64,000 bases of DNA, taken from contig OZ038526.1 in assembly GCA_964036665.1 (NCBI GenBank), positions 18,476,001 to 18,540,000 of the forward strand, read 5' to 3'. Positions 10,991 through 22,839 of this stretch are shown here, in pieces. The notes beneath the pieces are model-generated. The model worked only from the letters and a program-made list of their open reading frames with translations, did no database searches and had not been told where the DNA came from. The translations under genes were made by a program, and so were the position numbers. The number at the start of each line of letters is the position of its first letter. Position 1 is the stretch's first letter. This stretch comes from Gordius sp. MW1 (Eukaryota; Nematomorpha; Gordioida; Gordea; Gordiidae).

Positions 10991-12099
10991 TACAAGCTAT
11001 ATATTTCCCTTTTCCCCAGTTCTCGTTGCATTCTTCATACCTGTGGGAACCCATTGTCTTAAAAAATCCTTTAAAATTTCTCCGTTTATCCAGCATTCAT
11101 CCCTGCTTCAATTTCTTAATCCTTTCCACCAACCGATGAAGTGTAGTTGGTAATTATATGAAGGATCTACATTTTAAGTTTTAATTTAAAATTTAAGCAT
11201 TAAGCCTTGCAATTTTCATCTAGTTTCGTGTAATATTTATTAGCCCTAACATAATAATTTTCTATTATATTTACCCATATAATTAAGATATTTACCAATT
11301 CTTGTTTAACTTTTCCACAAAGAGTTATTTAGTCTGCCTAATTATTGGCAATGGTGTTCCCCCCAACCAATGTGATATAAGAAGGAACTAAGGACTAAAT
11401 TTTAACGGATGTTAATAATTAAACAATTGTTGCTTTTTCCATAGTTCTAACAACAGTTTCATTTCCCTCTACATATCTTTTTAGCTCCTTGTAATCTTGT
11501 CACCTTGTTTTCTCTAAGAAACATAAACTATTTTTCTAAAGAACACATCTCTAAATCTTCTTTTAAAAATGTACTCCCCCATCTTAATTATTCCAGGGAT
11601 TTCTGACAATGCAAATGGTAACTAATTTTTGCCTCCGATATAAATTCGAATTAATTGATTTGAATTTAAACCAAAACTCGGATATTTTTTAATTCCCACT
11701 TTAAAAGTGGACTCAATTTATTCTTCGATTTCATCTAGTATACTAGCATTTTTAGGCATTTTTACTTTAGCTAAATATTGTTTAATAGGAGGGTGAGACC
11801 TACATATCTCATAACGTCTTCAACTTTCTGCCCCAGCGCTATTCCTATCTTAATTTATCTCATTAATCACATTTCACGTATTCTATAAAATATTGTGCTT
11901 TGGACTTTGAAACTTCTCATATCAATCTTGGTCTTTCCTCGGTGTTTAGAGGGTTTGCGAAGCAACTTTTAGTCAATCTTTAGCTAATCGGTGGGCCTTT
12001 ATTATTTTTGTACGGGAATTCGCGCAAGTTTTTTTCTATAATAATAATATTTTGCACTTATTCGATCTAACACCACAGCTTAGTCTTATAATAAATTTG

Positions 12100-12900
12100 C
12101 TTTCTCATAACCAATCATCTCGCTGTCTTTATTAAGGACGCCATGTCATTCCACTGATGGCCACACATAGATTAATTCCTTGTACCTTATAACTTTCTCT
12201 CATATTTCTTGTTCATTATCCTTTAGCCCCCTCCATTTTATTTTAGCCGCTACTCTTTATACCTTCTGCCTTTGCCCCTTATCACACAGTCCATCCACCA
12301 ATAAATAAGTTAGAAGGCCAATGTTTGGCTATACCTTTACATCTTGAACATACCTAAGGTGCCTTTTGCTGACGAGAAAGAAATCGACTTGATGACAGTT
12401 CGTCTTTCTTCTTAAAAAAGGAATTGCTAAGCGCTAGTGAAAAATTTGAACAATTTGCAGAATTTTTGTTTTTATATTCTTGGGCTATTACCGCTTCTCA
12501 CCGTAATTTCCCTTAAACCCTTCTCTCAATTAACCCACATGTCCATTGAGGTCCGCTCCATTAACTAAGAGCATATCTTAACGAGTCTTTAAGTTTCATT
12601 CGAAAACAGTTTTGTTCATCTCAAAGCAACCACTTTGCTTAATCATCTTAATTTTGAAACACGACTAAATCGCCTTATTCTATCATTGATCCTTTTCACA
12701 TCGACCACGCATTGTGGAAATTTTCAATAGCACAATCTTTGCACCATATGAGTAGAGCTTGTTCCCGTCGCCTCTGCCGTTCGCTTTAATGCCTTTCCAC
12801 TTGTCCATCAAATACAAGCGATATAAATTTATTACACCCATTAAACGTCAGCCAATTTCTTACTCTTGCTTGTCATTGTGTTAATATTCCACTACACAAA
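12100..12900 (-). mobile_element. Old LINE relic (endonuclease and linker region)
   Basis: Decayed minus-strand sequence keeps the word order of the LINE at 2251-5280: GGCCAATGTTTGGC, GAAATCGACTTGATG, CTTCTTAAAAAAGGAAT, then a block matching the Asp-x-Asn region (AACCCACATGTCCATTGAGG). It is too degenerate for translation. The limits are approximate, and the relic may extend left to about 11.8 kb. Confidence 0.45.
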
Positions 12901-13559
12901 CTTTAAGCTGTCTAAAGTTTCTAGACGCTCCCTTTGGTGTGTTAGCAATAACCTTCGTTTCGTTTAATTTCATACATTTCAGGCGAAGAACACTGAGGTG
13001 GTTAATAAGCCTGATGGAACTAGGTTTGATTAGGACACATGCCACCTTCGATGACAATCTTGATTAATTTAACTTTTAAGTAGACCAAACTCGTATTGTT
13101 AATTAAGCCTAGCATTTATCCAAATTTCTATTAGACTAGAAAACTTAGTCGGGCCGGTCATAAAGAATCTTGGTAAGGGGGACCTCATCAACACAATTAG
13201 CTACAATAAAAGACACAATGAATTGCTACTTTTAATGGAATAATTTTTCATTGAAATATTGAAGGGATGAATATTAACTTTCATACGTATATGTGAGAAT
13301 TATTTGCATTACAAAAATATTTATTAATTATAATATAAAGCAGTTAATAACTAATAGAGGAAAAAAATTTGCTGACTTTTCCTCATTTCCACTTAATTTA
13401 AAATTCGTTCATAAATCTCTCTTCTTTCAAGATCCATATGTTGCCTTGCGATTTCCCTCCAGTATAATTTTGCTATCTTTGATCCTTTATAAATCTTTTC
13501 ACTGTATAGGCAGATAGTCAATTTGACTAAAATGCTTTCCACTTCTATTAGTCAATCAA

Positions 13560-14612
13560 TATGATTTTCGCGCTTTTAAAAATAAGTGTTCAAGGTTGCC
13601 ATGTCGTATGCTTGTGACTAGAAGAAGTTCTTCAACTTTGTTGTTCTTCAAACCATGTTCATAGCTACACTGTTTTAGTTCATACACAGATGATATTTTT
13701 CTATGTGGTCTTGGAAGTCCACCCCAATATAATTAGCTTTTTTTCCAGTCCTATCACCTTTTTCAATAAATTAAAGGATATGTCTTTCTCTAATTCCATT
13801 CACTTAATGTGCATGCACGCCTTAGAGGTTAGGAGGCCTCTTTTATTTGCAATTTTCACCTACATTAACTTGTCTGAACAACGATTAACCTCCACCACCT
13901 TGTCCTTAAACGATTTGCTTAGAACGAAACCACACCGTTTGACTGACTGTAGAAGAAGTTGTATCTATCTCCTAAATCCTGAGCTTTAGTTCCATTCCGC
14001 CTCGTCACTTGTAGGCAGGCGATGTGTACCTTTCATCTTTTTGGCATTTGTGCGACTTCGATGCTCTTTCCCACATCGTGCCCACATTTAAGCATGTTAT
14101 TCGCATTCGAGTGCTTGGCTAGATATGGGGGCGGGAGGGGAAGAGAAGGAGAAAAGGTGAGGTGTTATTAAACATGGCCTATGTAGTATGTACACTAATT
14201 TTCAGACATAGTGGGGAATTTGATAAGGGGAAGGGGTTCACGTAAACGCGAATAAATTTAAATATAGAGGAGAAAAAAAGAAAATAATGGACCTATTGAT
14301 AATACTTCATTGTACGGGAATAAATTAATATTTGTTAGTATAAATTAAAATACCCGTGGGAATATAGCCTTAAAAAGGTTAAAATGGCCATTTACTGCAC
14401 CTTCAGCCTCGTTAATCTAAAAAAGCTGGAGGTTTTAAAAAAACATATAGCTTTTGAACGCAAAATCTATCAGAATTATTGGTCTCGTTGCGGGATAGAA
14501 TCTCAAAGTCAATATTTGTAGATGCGTGTGATTTTGGAGTGGATTTTTTCAGCCGGTTCCCGACCTGATGCCCACCGTCCACTGTTTACACACGCTCTTG
14601 CGACGAACAATA
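13560..14612 (-). mobile_element. Old RTE-like LINE relic, 5' part
   Basis: 13560-14100 parallels the endonuclease segment of the intact LINE: GTTGCCATGTCGTATGCTTG, then ATCTCCTAAATCCTGAGCTT, then GTGCCCACATTTA. A block at 14530-14612 matches the extreme 5' end of that LINE (TTTTTTCAGCCGGTTCCCGA). An unrelated AT-rich and G-rich stretch separates the two, so the copy has been rearranged. Confidence 0.6.
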
Positions 14613-14639
14613 TATATATAATTGAAATTATTTTGTCAC

Positions 14640-15170
14640 TGGGTCGGAGCCGGGCAGTGCCTTTTATAAGATCCGGCCCCCGAACCCACTGGTTATTTTA
14701 GGCTTGTCCAGACACTGCCCCCGATATTTTTTTACTAAAATCCGGTCCAAAAGCCTGACCTTAAAGGTCTCTTTACTTGATAACATGGGCAAAGCCAGAG
14801 TCTGGATGAAAGGGTAAAGGTTTGCGGGTGCGAAATAATGATTATGTGGATTTTTACTATAATTTTTATACATATAGATAAATTATTAATGATGATAAAA
14901 TACATTTATTCTCAGTAAAAACCATTAAATTTTTAGCCAAATTTTGTAAACCAGTTCCGCCTGTGTTATTTCATCCAAAGACGCAATTTACAAAGCACTA
15001 CTTTTAATTTTTCTAAATATGTCAACCAGGACCACTCGAGATATGCACCGGCCTTTTAGGCTTAATTAGCACCAATAGAAAAGATTATAAAAGCCCGGCC
15101 GTTAAAGGCATGTTAAAATCAAAATAGGCTCGAGCCTCGCTAATTTTTTCCAAAGCAAGGGCCAAGTCTA
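14640..15170. repeat. Fragments of GC-rich TIR-type repeats
   Basis: Repeated GCCGGGC, CCGGCCCC and GGCCCGG-type words sit in otherwise AT-rich DNA (for example 14645-14760 and 15045-15140), like the larger elements at 39-55 kb. Termini are not intact. Confidence 0.4.
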
Positions 15171-15306
15171 CACTTCTCGAAAAAATCCTTTTATATTTTG
15201 CTCCTTTTTAAGTGCAAATTTCGTGTAAATTAAAAAGCAATCGTTGATTTATATGTTAAAAATATAGTAATAATCCTGTAAAAAGTCATTCAAACGGGTT
15301 TTTATT

Positions 15307-15420
15307 AATTGCTATGCAATTTATGGGATCACTTTCCATTTTGTTTGTCCGCCTATTCGGCGTCCGCTATTCGGCGTCCGCTATTCGGCGTGCGCACCGA
15401 ATGTCACGCACCGAATGTCT
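15307..15420. repeat. TATTCGGCGTCCGC direct and inverted repeat block
   Basis: Three direct copies of a 14-bp unit (CTATTCGGCGTCCG type) are followed by two inverted copies (GCACCGAATGTC). An ATTGCTATGCAATTTAT motif precedes the block. It directly precedes the leader of the first hairpin array. Confidence 0.7.
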
Positions 15421-16290
15421 TGTTTACTTTTAATTTTTGTTAATTTAACCAGTTTTTGGGTTCGAATCCCGGGTTTTTTTTTGACTATTATGATTGTTCC
15501 TGTTACTACCAATGTTATTATGACTTTTTGGCCGTCCGTTGGGTGCTGACCGATGGAAAAAAATGACCATTGGCCAAAATGTGAATCCAAGTTTATTTTT
15601 TCGTTTTTTTTCGACTATTATGATTGTTCCTCTTACTACCATTGCTATTATGACTTTTTGGCCGTCCGTTGGGTGCTGACCAATGAAAAAAATGACCGTT
15701 GGCCAAAATGTGAATTCAAGTTTATTTTTTTCGTTTTTTTTTGATTATTATGATTGTTCCTGTTACTACCATTGCTATTATGACTTTTTGGCCGTCCGTT
15801 GATTGCTGACCAATGGAAAAAAAAGACCATTGGCCAAAATGTGAATCGGAATTATTTTTTTCGTTTTTTTTTTATTATTATGATTGTTCCTGTTACTACC
15901 AATGCTATTATGACTTTTTGGCCGTCCGGGTGCTGACCAATGGAAAAAAATGACCATTGGCCAAAATGTAATTCGAAAATTTTTTTCGTTTTTTTTTGAC
16001 TCTTATGAATTTATATCCACTTTTACCGTGTCCTGGCTGCTGACCAATGCAAAAAAATGACCATTGGCCAAAGTGTGAATCGGGATTTTTTTTCATTATT
16101 GTTTTGACTCTTATGTATTTATATCGACTTTTAACGTGTACTGGCTGCTGACCGATGGAAAAATGACCATTGGCCAAAATGTGAATCGAAATTATTTTTT
16201 TGTTTTTTTTGACTCTTATGAATTTATATCCACTTTTACCGTGCCCTGGCTGCTGACCAATGAAAAAAATGACCATTGGCCAAAATGTGG
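15421..16290. repeat. Hairpin-repeat array 1: four long then three short units
   Basis: Seven tandem units each end in a hairpin: TGACCAATGG, an A-rich loop, then CCATTGGCCA. Hairpin landmarks lie at 15565, 15694, 15825, 15952, 16059, 16165 and 16271. Spacings are thus 129, 131, 127, then 107, 106, 106. Units of about 129 bp share CTATTATGACTTTTTGGCC; units of about 106 bp share GAATTTATATCCACTTTTACC instead. A leader with GGGTTCGAATCCCGGG precedes the first unit. There is no conserved protein frame across units, so open frames here are by-products of the periodic sequence. Confidence 0.9.
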
Positions 16291-16325
16291 TTGAAAAAGT
16301 TTTGATATCCTTACAATACCTGTGT

Positions 16326-16740
16326 CATTTTTAGGTGTACGGTCGTAACAAGCAATAGCGGAGCTATTGCATGTCGCTGCTTGTTACGTCGCAAGTCCAT
16401 TATTATTATTCAATTAAATTTCATTATTCTCCATTATGTATATTTGTAACTTTTTATGTTTGTTAATAAGTTTTATTTTATTTCCCATTAATTTCTATGT
16501 AAAAATTTTTACTTAATTGCTATGCAATTTTTTATTATAAGCCACAATAGGAATTATCCCAATTTAATAACATTTTACATTAACCAAAAGTAAGTTTTTA
16601 AATTTTATCATTTTTAGATGCGCGGTCGTAACAGGCAATAGCGGAGCTATTGCATATCGCTGCTAATTGTGCCATTTTTAGATGCGCGGTCGTAACAGGC
16701 AATAGCGGAGCTATTGCATGTCGCTGATAGTTTCGTCGTA
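16326..16740. repeat. Three copies of a GCAATAGC-GGA-GCTATTGC palindrome
   Basis: Perfect 8-bp stems with a 3-base loop lie at 16352-16370, 16635-16653 and 16699-16717. Each sits in a longer conserved cassette: TTTTTAGRTG, GCGGTCGTAACA, the palindrome, ATRTCGCTG. In the first cassette an outer arm pair (TAACAAGCA and TGCTTGTTA) extends the cruciform. Confidence 0.88.
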
Positions 16741-16951
16741 AGCATTTTAATTGCTATGCTGTTGGAAAATGCCAGGTCCTACTTCAACAGCCATTTAATT
16801 TTTGCAATAAAATTAAAAATAACAATTAAAATAAGAAAAAAATTTTCAAGCCGTGATTGAGCGTAGGTCAATACCTGGGAGGGGCAAAGTGATTTTTTTA
16901 AAATCTTTATTTCCAATTCTCTATTATTATTAAAAAGTTGATTAATTAATT

Positions 16952-17224
16952 TTATTATTTCTAATTTCCGCCTGTTGTTATTTTAATTGAAACTATTTTC
17001 TAACACTTAAAATTAACTTAATTTCCATCCATAATTCTCCTGCGGAAATGTGACTTAACTTCTTATAACCTTAATTATAGTCGATAAAATTGTGGTTTAT
17101 TTATTATTTCTAATTTCCGCCTGTTGTTATTTTAATTGAAACTATTTTCTAACACTTAAAATTAACCTAATTTCCATCCATAATTCTCCTGGGGAAATGT
17201 GACTTAACTTCTTATAACCTTAAT
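16952..17224. repeat. Direct duplication, 149-bp offset
   Basis: About 125 bp starting TTATTATTTCTAATTTCCGC is repeated with very few changes at 16952 and 17101. It lies between the palindrome cassettes and array 2. Confidence 0.88.
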
Positions 17225-17239
17225 TTATTATATAATAAA

Positions 17240-17990
17240 CATAAATAAAAGTTGTTTACTTTTAATAGCTATGCAATTTAACTAGTTTTTTAGTTAGAAT
17301 CCCGGAGTTTTTTTTTGACTCTTATGATTGTTCTTGTTACTATCATTGATAATAAGAATTTTTGGCCGTCCGCTGGCTCCTGACCAATGAAAAAAATGAC
17401 CATTGGCCAAAATGTGAATCCGAGTTTATTTTATTGTTTTTTTTTACTATTATAATTGTTCCTGTTACTACCATTGCTATTATGACTTTTTGGCCGTCCG
17501 CTGGCTCCTGACCGATGGAAAAAATGACCAATGGCCAAAATGTGAATCGAAATTATTTTTTTCGTTTTTTTTTGACTATTATGATTGTTCCTGTTCCTAC
17601 CATTGCTATTATGACTTTTTGGCCGTCCGCTGGCTGCTGACCAATGGAATAAAATGACCATTGGCCAAAATGTGATTCGAAAATTTTTTTTCGTTTTTTT
17701 TTGACTATTATGAATTTATATCCACTTTTACTGTGTCCTGGCTGCTGATCAATGGAAAAAAAATGACCATTGGCCAAAATGTGTTTCGAAATTTTTTTTT
17801 CTCGTTTTTTTTACTCTTATGAATTTATATCACTTTTACCGTGTGCTGGCTGCTGAACAATGGAAAAAAATGACCATTGGCCAAAGTGAGCATCAAAGTT
17901 TTTTTTCCGTTTTTTTGGCAATCATTGACTTAGAGAGTATCTGTTGGTACTGACCAATGGAGAAAAAATGACCATTGGCCAAATTTTTGA
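17240..17990. repeat. Hairpin-repeat array 2: three long then three short units
   Basis: This is a paralogue of array 1. The same leader type (TTTACTTTTAAT, then GAATCCCGG and a T-run) is followed by hairpin landmarks at 17398, 17526, 17656, 17765, 17872 and 17970, spaced 128, 130, 109, 107 and 98. Long units again come first and short units last, which argues for duplication of a whole array rather than independent expansion. Confidence 0.88.
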
Positions 17991-18137
17991 TTTTTTTAAT
18001 TAAAAATTGTTCAAATTCAACAAAAAATTTCTCCCAACAATTCTGCATCTTAACATTGTGATATTTTATAATATAATGTTTGTTAGACCCATAATCACTA
18101 AAGGTCATAAAAACTAATGTAATACGCAACTAGATGC

Positions 18138-18190
18138 AAACACTAAATCTAACCCTAACCCTTGCCTATATTACATTTTGCCTATAAATG
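18138..18190. repeat. Dispersed segment shared with 50318-50372
   Basis: CACTAAATCTAACCCTAACC followed by GCCTATATTACATTTTGCC recurs almost exactly at about 50318. It holds two CCCTAA units. Its place directly after array 2 suggests it is the flank or end of a larger dispersed element. Confidence 0.7.
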
Positions 18191-18269
18191 GAAAATTTGT
18201 ATAAATAATTAATTAATCATGAGGCATTTAATACCCCCCTATAGGCATTATCGCCCCTTCCCACCTTTC

Positions 18270-18390
18270 TCGCCCATAAATTGCATAGCAAATATGATAC
18301 ATTTATACGAAGTACAGATGAGTCGTCCCCCCTTCCCTTCCCCTCTTCCCTTCCCTTCTCCCCCTTCCCACGAGGGCCGAAGGCCCGAGT
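18270..18390. repeat. Dispersed repeat copy with polypyrimidine tract
   Basis: ATAAATTGCATAGCAAATATG, then a pure C/T tract at 18326-18369, then GGGCCGAAGGCCC. It is related to the copy at 10816-10990. Its left flank (ATTATCGCCCCTTCCCACC) is also seen near 49170. The C/T tract could form triplex DNA, which is inference only. Confidence 0.5.
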
Positions 18391-18399
18391 TTTTCTCCA

Positions 18400-20660
18400 A
18401 TAAACAACCAGCTGTTTAACTTAAACATTAAGCTGTTGCTGCAACCTAAATAATAAAAGCATTTAGGATCCATTTATTTAAGAATAACAAGTTTTATGAA
18501 TAAATTATAAGGAAAAATTAATATTAATTGAATCTATATTGTAAAAATCAATTATTTATAAAATTTGATAAGCGTCACAAAAAACTCACCATTCCTTATA
18601 CATTAAAATACAAAAATAAAAACATACTCTAAATAATTTTGCTGGGCGGATCCAGGCCTACTTGTAGCTAGGTTATTCAAAAATTTTAGAAAGTGTCAGG
18701 GCTAGTCAGAACCTGTTCAGAAAATAGAATGCTTTAATTTTTTACTATTTTTTAGTGTATGCCAACTCGAATCAATAAAATTATTTTATTAAAAGAAACA
18801 AAGAAATGCAAATATAATATGGTTATATTTTACCCATTACAAATAAAATGAATCAACATGACAACCTGATTATGTACCTATAAAAGGCGGACTTTACAGT
18901 GGAAAAAGTATTTTAATAATGTATTAATAAGTAATCATATCTATTTCTCTTCGAATTTCAAAACGGGGAATACTAAACGAAATTTTTGTTTATCGTAAAT
19001 TTAAGCAATGAGGATGGCTGGAATTAGTCCCTCTCCGACTAACCCCGATCCCTATTTTTTTGTACACATAATAAATTTACAGGTTATATTGCAAATAAAA
19101 AATCTGATAAGATTAAACTTAAATTAATTTTAATAAAAAAATGTTTATGTGCAAAAATGAAATTTGTTAGGAAAAAACAGTTTTCCTTCGTAACATTTTC
19201 AATTTATTTTTCCACGCAACAATTTTTTTGCTACCTTATGAATAAACACACATATGGTTTAATGTTTTATAATTATTTTTAAACTTAATTAGAAAGATAC
19301 AAATAGACCCGAGCTATGACTAGTCCAGGCCTCCCCTAGTACTTAAAAATCATACAAATTAAAATTTATATTTTTCGACCTGTATTTGGTCACAAATACT
19401 ATTTTATGCGCTTAAATAAGTGACTGATGTTTATAAAATATATCTTGCAAAATTACAAATCTCAATTTATAAAATAAGGTTATAAATTATTATTTGCTAT
19501 AAGGTATAAGCTACCAGGGGGTTCTCCAAATCACTTGCGTATTCTAACGATTTTAAAATTATTTGTTAACATAGGAATAATAATGGGTGGATAAGAATAT
19601 ACAGGTATCTCTTAAATTCCAGATAGATACAAAATTGGTTAAGTCTAATAAGTCCTTATTTGATTTATATAATATTATATATACTTTAAACTTTATTTAT
19701 TTTAATCATTGGTATTTAATTATAAATTTAAAATTAAAGAGTTCAATTTATTTAATTAAAAATCGAATTCACTTGAAATTTAATTTATGAATCGAGGAAA
19801 TATAGCTCAGAGACCAGAAAAAATGGGCCGGGCAGGGCAACTCATATAAATTTTAATTTTCGGACGGTACCTATGGGGGCAACATAACAAGATATAGGCA
19901 CTTTAAGATTTTTTACAGTGTTTTATTTTTATTTGTGGATTATTTTGTTTTCGTGTATTGCTTTGTCACTTTTTTATTTGATTGTGTAATTTTTATAAAT
20001 AGTATTTTCTTTCGAAAAAAAATCCTGAATTTAGTTTAAAAATGTTGGAAAATTTAGCAAAACTGCTAAAAATTCAAAAAAATCATTCTTTTAGGCCTGG
20101 AAGATCAGACCTCAAATAGTGGGGGCATGGCCGGGCGGACAATAAAAAGAATTTGGGAGGGCCTCGAGCGGCCCTTTGGCGGGCCATTTACGGGGATAAA
20201 AATTTGAGATATTACACAATTAACCAAAAATTACTTAGCCATGTGTTGGGCTAGGGCGCTTCTAGATAAAAAGGGCCTCAATTATAACGTTTCATGGTTC
20301 TACAGGATCCTCATAGTTTGTAAGATAAAATTAAAAAGCTTTAGGAAAAGTGAATCATTTGAGCCACAGAATTTGTGATAGATGCGCGGGCCGGATTTTT
20401 TTGGGTAGTAAAGATTATTTTGTCATTCTATTTGCTTCACAAGTTTGACAATATCGACTAATCCAGAAAGTTAACCATATTATTACAACTTTAATCAAAT
20501 AGAGGCATTTTATTCCTCTAGGTTAAAATTTATCTCCATATAATAATGGTCATGTTTTTTAAATGAATTTATATTACGTTTTAATAATCCTTTTTTAATT
20601 TTTACCACTCTGATCCTAATTGAATTTAAAAAGCCAGTTTAGACATATTTACTCTTTTCA
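18400..20660. other. AT-rich spacer with GC-rich repeat fragments
   Basis: No gene is supportable. GGGCCGGGCAGGGC near 19825 and GGCCGGGCGGAC near 20130 are pieces of the GC-rich TIR-type repeats seen at 39-55 kb. Confidence 0.4.
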
Positions 20661-20668
20661 AGTCCACC

Positions 20669-20862
20669 CATGGGCGTAGCCAGGGGGGGGGGGTTCAAGG
20701 GGGGAGAAGGGGCGGCCGCCCCCCCCCTAAATGACGAGAAAAAAAAATTTTAATGCAAAAACCCTTAGAATTTGAAAAAATTAGGTTTTGCCCCCCCCCC
20801 CTGATTGAACTTCTAAACCTTCCCCCCCCCCCCTCCTAATCCAAAATCTGGCTACGCCCATG
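20669..20862. mobile_element. Short TIR element (CATGGGCGTAGCCAG family), 8-bp TSD
   Basis: A perfect 15-bp TIR (CATGGGCGTAGCCAG and its inverse) and a perfect 8-bp duplication AGTCCACC at 20661-20668 and 20863-20870. The interior holds G-runs near the left end and C-runs near the right. This is the clearest member of the family in the window. Confidence 0.9.
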
Positions 20863-20870
20863 AGTCCACC

Positions 20871-22664
20871 AATAACTTCTTAAGCATCATGTAAAAAATT
20901 TTTAATTGATAATTTTACTTATTAAAGATTTTATGTATGTAAAAATTTGCAATGTGAAAATGATCATCAATCACAAATATCAGGAATAGGTGCATAAACC
21001 ATTGCTATACGATTTCCTTAAGTTGTAAAAAGAGATTAAAAACGAAGGACATCCCAGCGTTCGACTAAAAGGCCTAACTTTTTATAGAAAATACCTAATT
21101 GATTTTGCCTAATGCAACGTTCTAACACACATAAAAATTCCGTCTATTTAGCCGTGCAAATTTGGAGCAAAAATTGAAATTTGTTCGTAACAATGCAACA
21201 AACTTCTCACAAAATTCCCACAAAATGTTACAAAACTGATCGAAAATTCGAGGAAGGGGGGTTCTGCTTTTGCAACGCCACATGAAGGCAGGCACAGAAT
21301 TTTGGATTAATAGGCATGTGTTTTCATAAATCAAAGCTTAAAAGCTGAAACGTATTTCAATCAACCTTTCTTCATTTCAAATAGGCCTAAAAATTGTGCA
21401 AATTGTTTAGTCCGATTTCCGGACGTTTGGAAAAATGTTTCCTTGAGTACGTTTGACTTAATGAAAATATGTATAAAATACAACTCAAACCAATGCCTTA
21501 CATATTTTTTTTCAACCAGATAATATTTTGCGCGAGAGATTTTATCCATTTTATTTTATTTTATTTTAGATCACAAATAAAGTCGGAAATAGCATTAAAT
21601 CAAGATGGCAAATTATACTAAATTTGCACGGTGTTAATCATTAACATAACACAATTTAATTTAGTCGATTAATCCCAAAAAAGCTGTTGGTGTCAAAATG
21701 TTTCCCCAAAACTTGCCAATCTCCCTAACAAATGTCGTTTAAAAGCTATTAATAGCCTTAGCCATACAGAATCAATTACGTCAATTCAGGCTATAATTAG
21801 AAGCAAATTATAGTTTAAACTCACACCCTAAAGCTAAGAGTTATTTATACTACCCAAAACTAAGTCTTTAATCCCGCATAAAAAACCGTATTATAATGTT
21901 CTTTTGCAGAACACAAAAATTTATATAAAAGCTTTTGCTTAAATAGAATTTAAACCAGATGGCGTTTGTATTAAACCAATATTACCGCAAAAATTAATTT
22001 AAAAAAAACATAATTTTAATGGCAAGCTAATAAAAAAACACTTCGTTTTCAACTTGATTCGGGTGATTATTTATACATTAGCCTTTTAAATAAAAATTTG
22101 GACCATGAGATTTTACAAATACAGGCTACACTAAATGTCGCCAACGATAACCAAACTAGAACGCTAAACATTCTTAGCGAGCAAATACTTATGAAGAAAA
22201 ATAATATATTATGTCAAACATTAGGAACCACCTTAATACTCCATCATAATAAAGCTGGTGAAGATAAAGTTTTTGGTAAATTAACATTACTAACTCAGTT
22301 GTTATAGCAACCGTATTACATCATAAATTAATATCGGATGACGCATTTGATATAATCTAGTTTCATTACGTCACTTATGATTAATTCCAAAATCGAGCTT
22401 TTCTTTTCTTAGAATATAACTTGCGCAATAAATAAGAACCCAATGTTTTAATCCTTCTCCTTCCTAAGTTCTCACTTAATTACGTGCGCTTAAGCATTAA
22501 ATTAATTTTAATCTCTCTATTAAATACGAGTTAGATTTTTAGATTTTTTTAGTAACGTTCCCATCATCACAATTCAATATATTATAGCAGAATTAATATT
22601 GAAATAGTTTTTTTGGTAGATTCAAATATAGCGAATTTAATGCTAATTTCGATCGTAAAATTAG
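20871..22664. other. AT-rich spacer, nothing recognised
   Basis: Only short open frames and a TTTTA-type microsatellite (about 21549-21569) were seen. Confidence 0.4.
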
Positions 22665-22830
22665 TTTTGACGTTGCCAGGGGGAGGCAGGAGGGGCAGCT
22701 GCCCCTCTCTTAATCCAGAAATTTTTAAAATTTGACCATAATTATAGCTTAAATTTAAAAAAAAAATTAATTTTGGATCTCCCTAAATCATTATTGTTCC
22801 CCTCTAGTTCAAATCCTGGCTAGGCCAATG
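22665..22830. mobile_element. Degenerate short TIR element
   Basis: The left side has GTTGCCAGGGGGAGGC and CAGCTGCCCCTC. The right side has CCTGGCTAGGCCAATG. The layout matches the CATGGGCGTAGCCAG family, but the termini have mutated and no duplication was found. Confidence 0.6.
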
Positions 22831-22839
22831 GTTTTCGCT

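Noticed and set aside
10908-11153. 81-codon plus-strand frame
   Set aside because: Overlaps a dispersed non-coding repeat with a GGCCCGAAGGGCC palindrome; no domain.
15381-17777. Several overlapping open frames containing repeated HFGQWSFF-like peptides
   Set aside because: They are the translation of the hairpin repeat units; frame openness follows from the periodic sequence and changes frame between units.
15421-17990. CRISPR-like array
   Set aside because: The segments between the conserved hairpins are themselves repeated and of two fixed types, not unique spacers, and the genome is eukaryotic.
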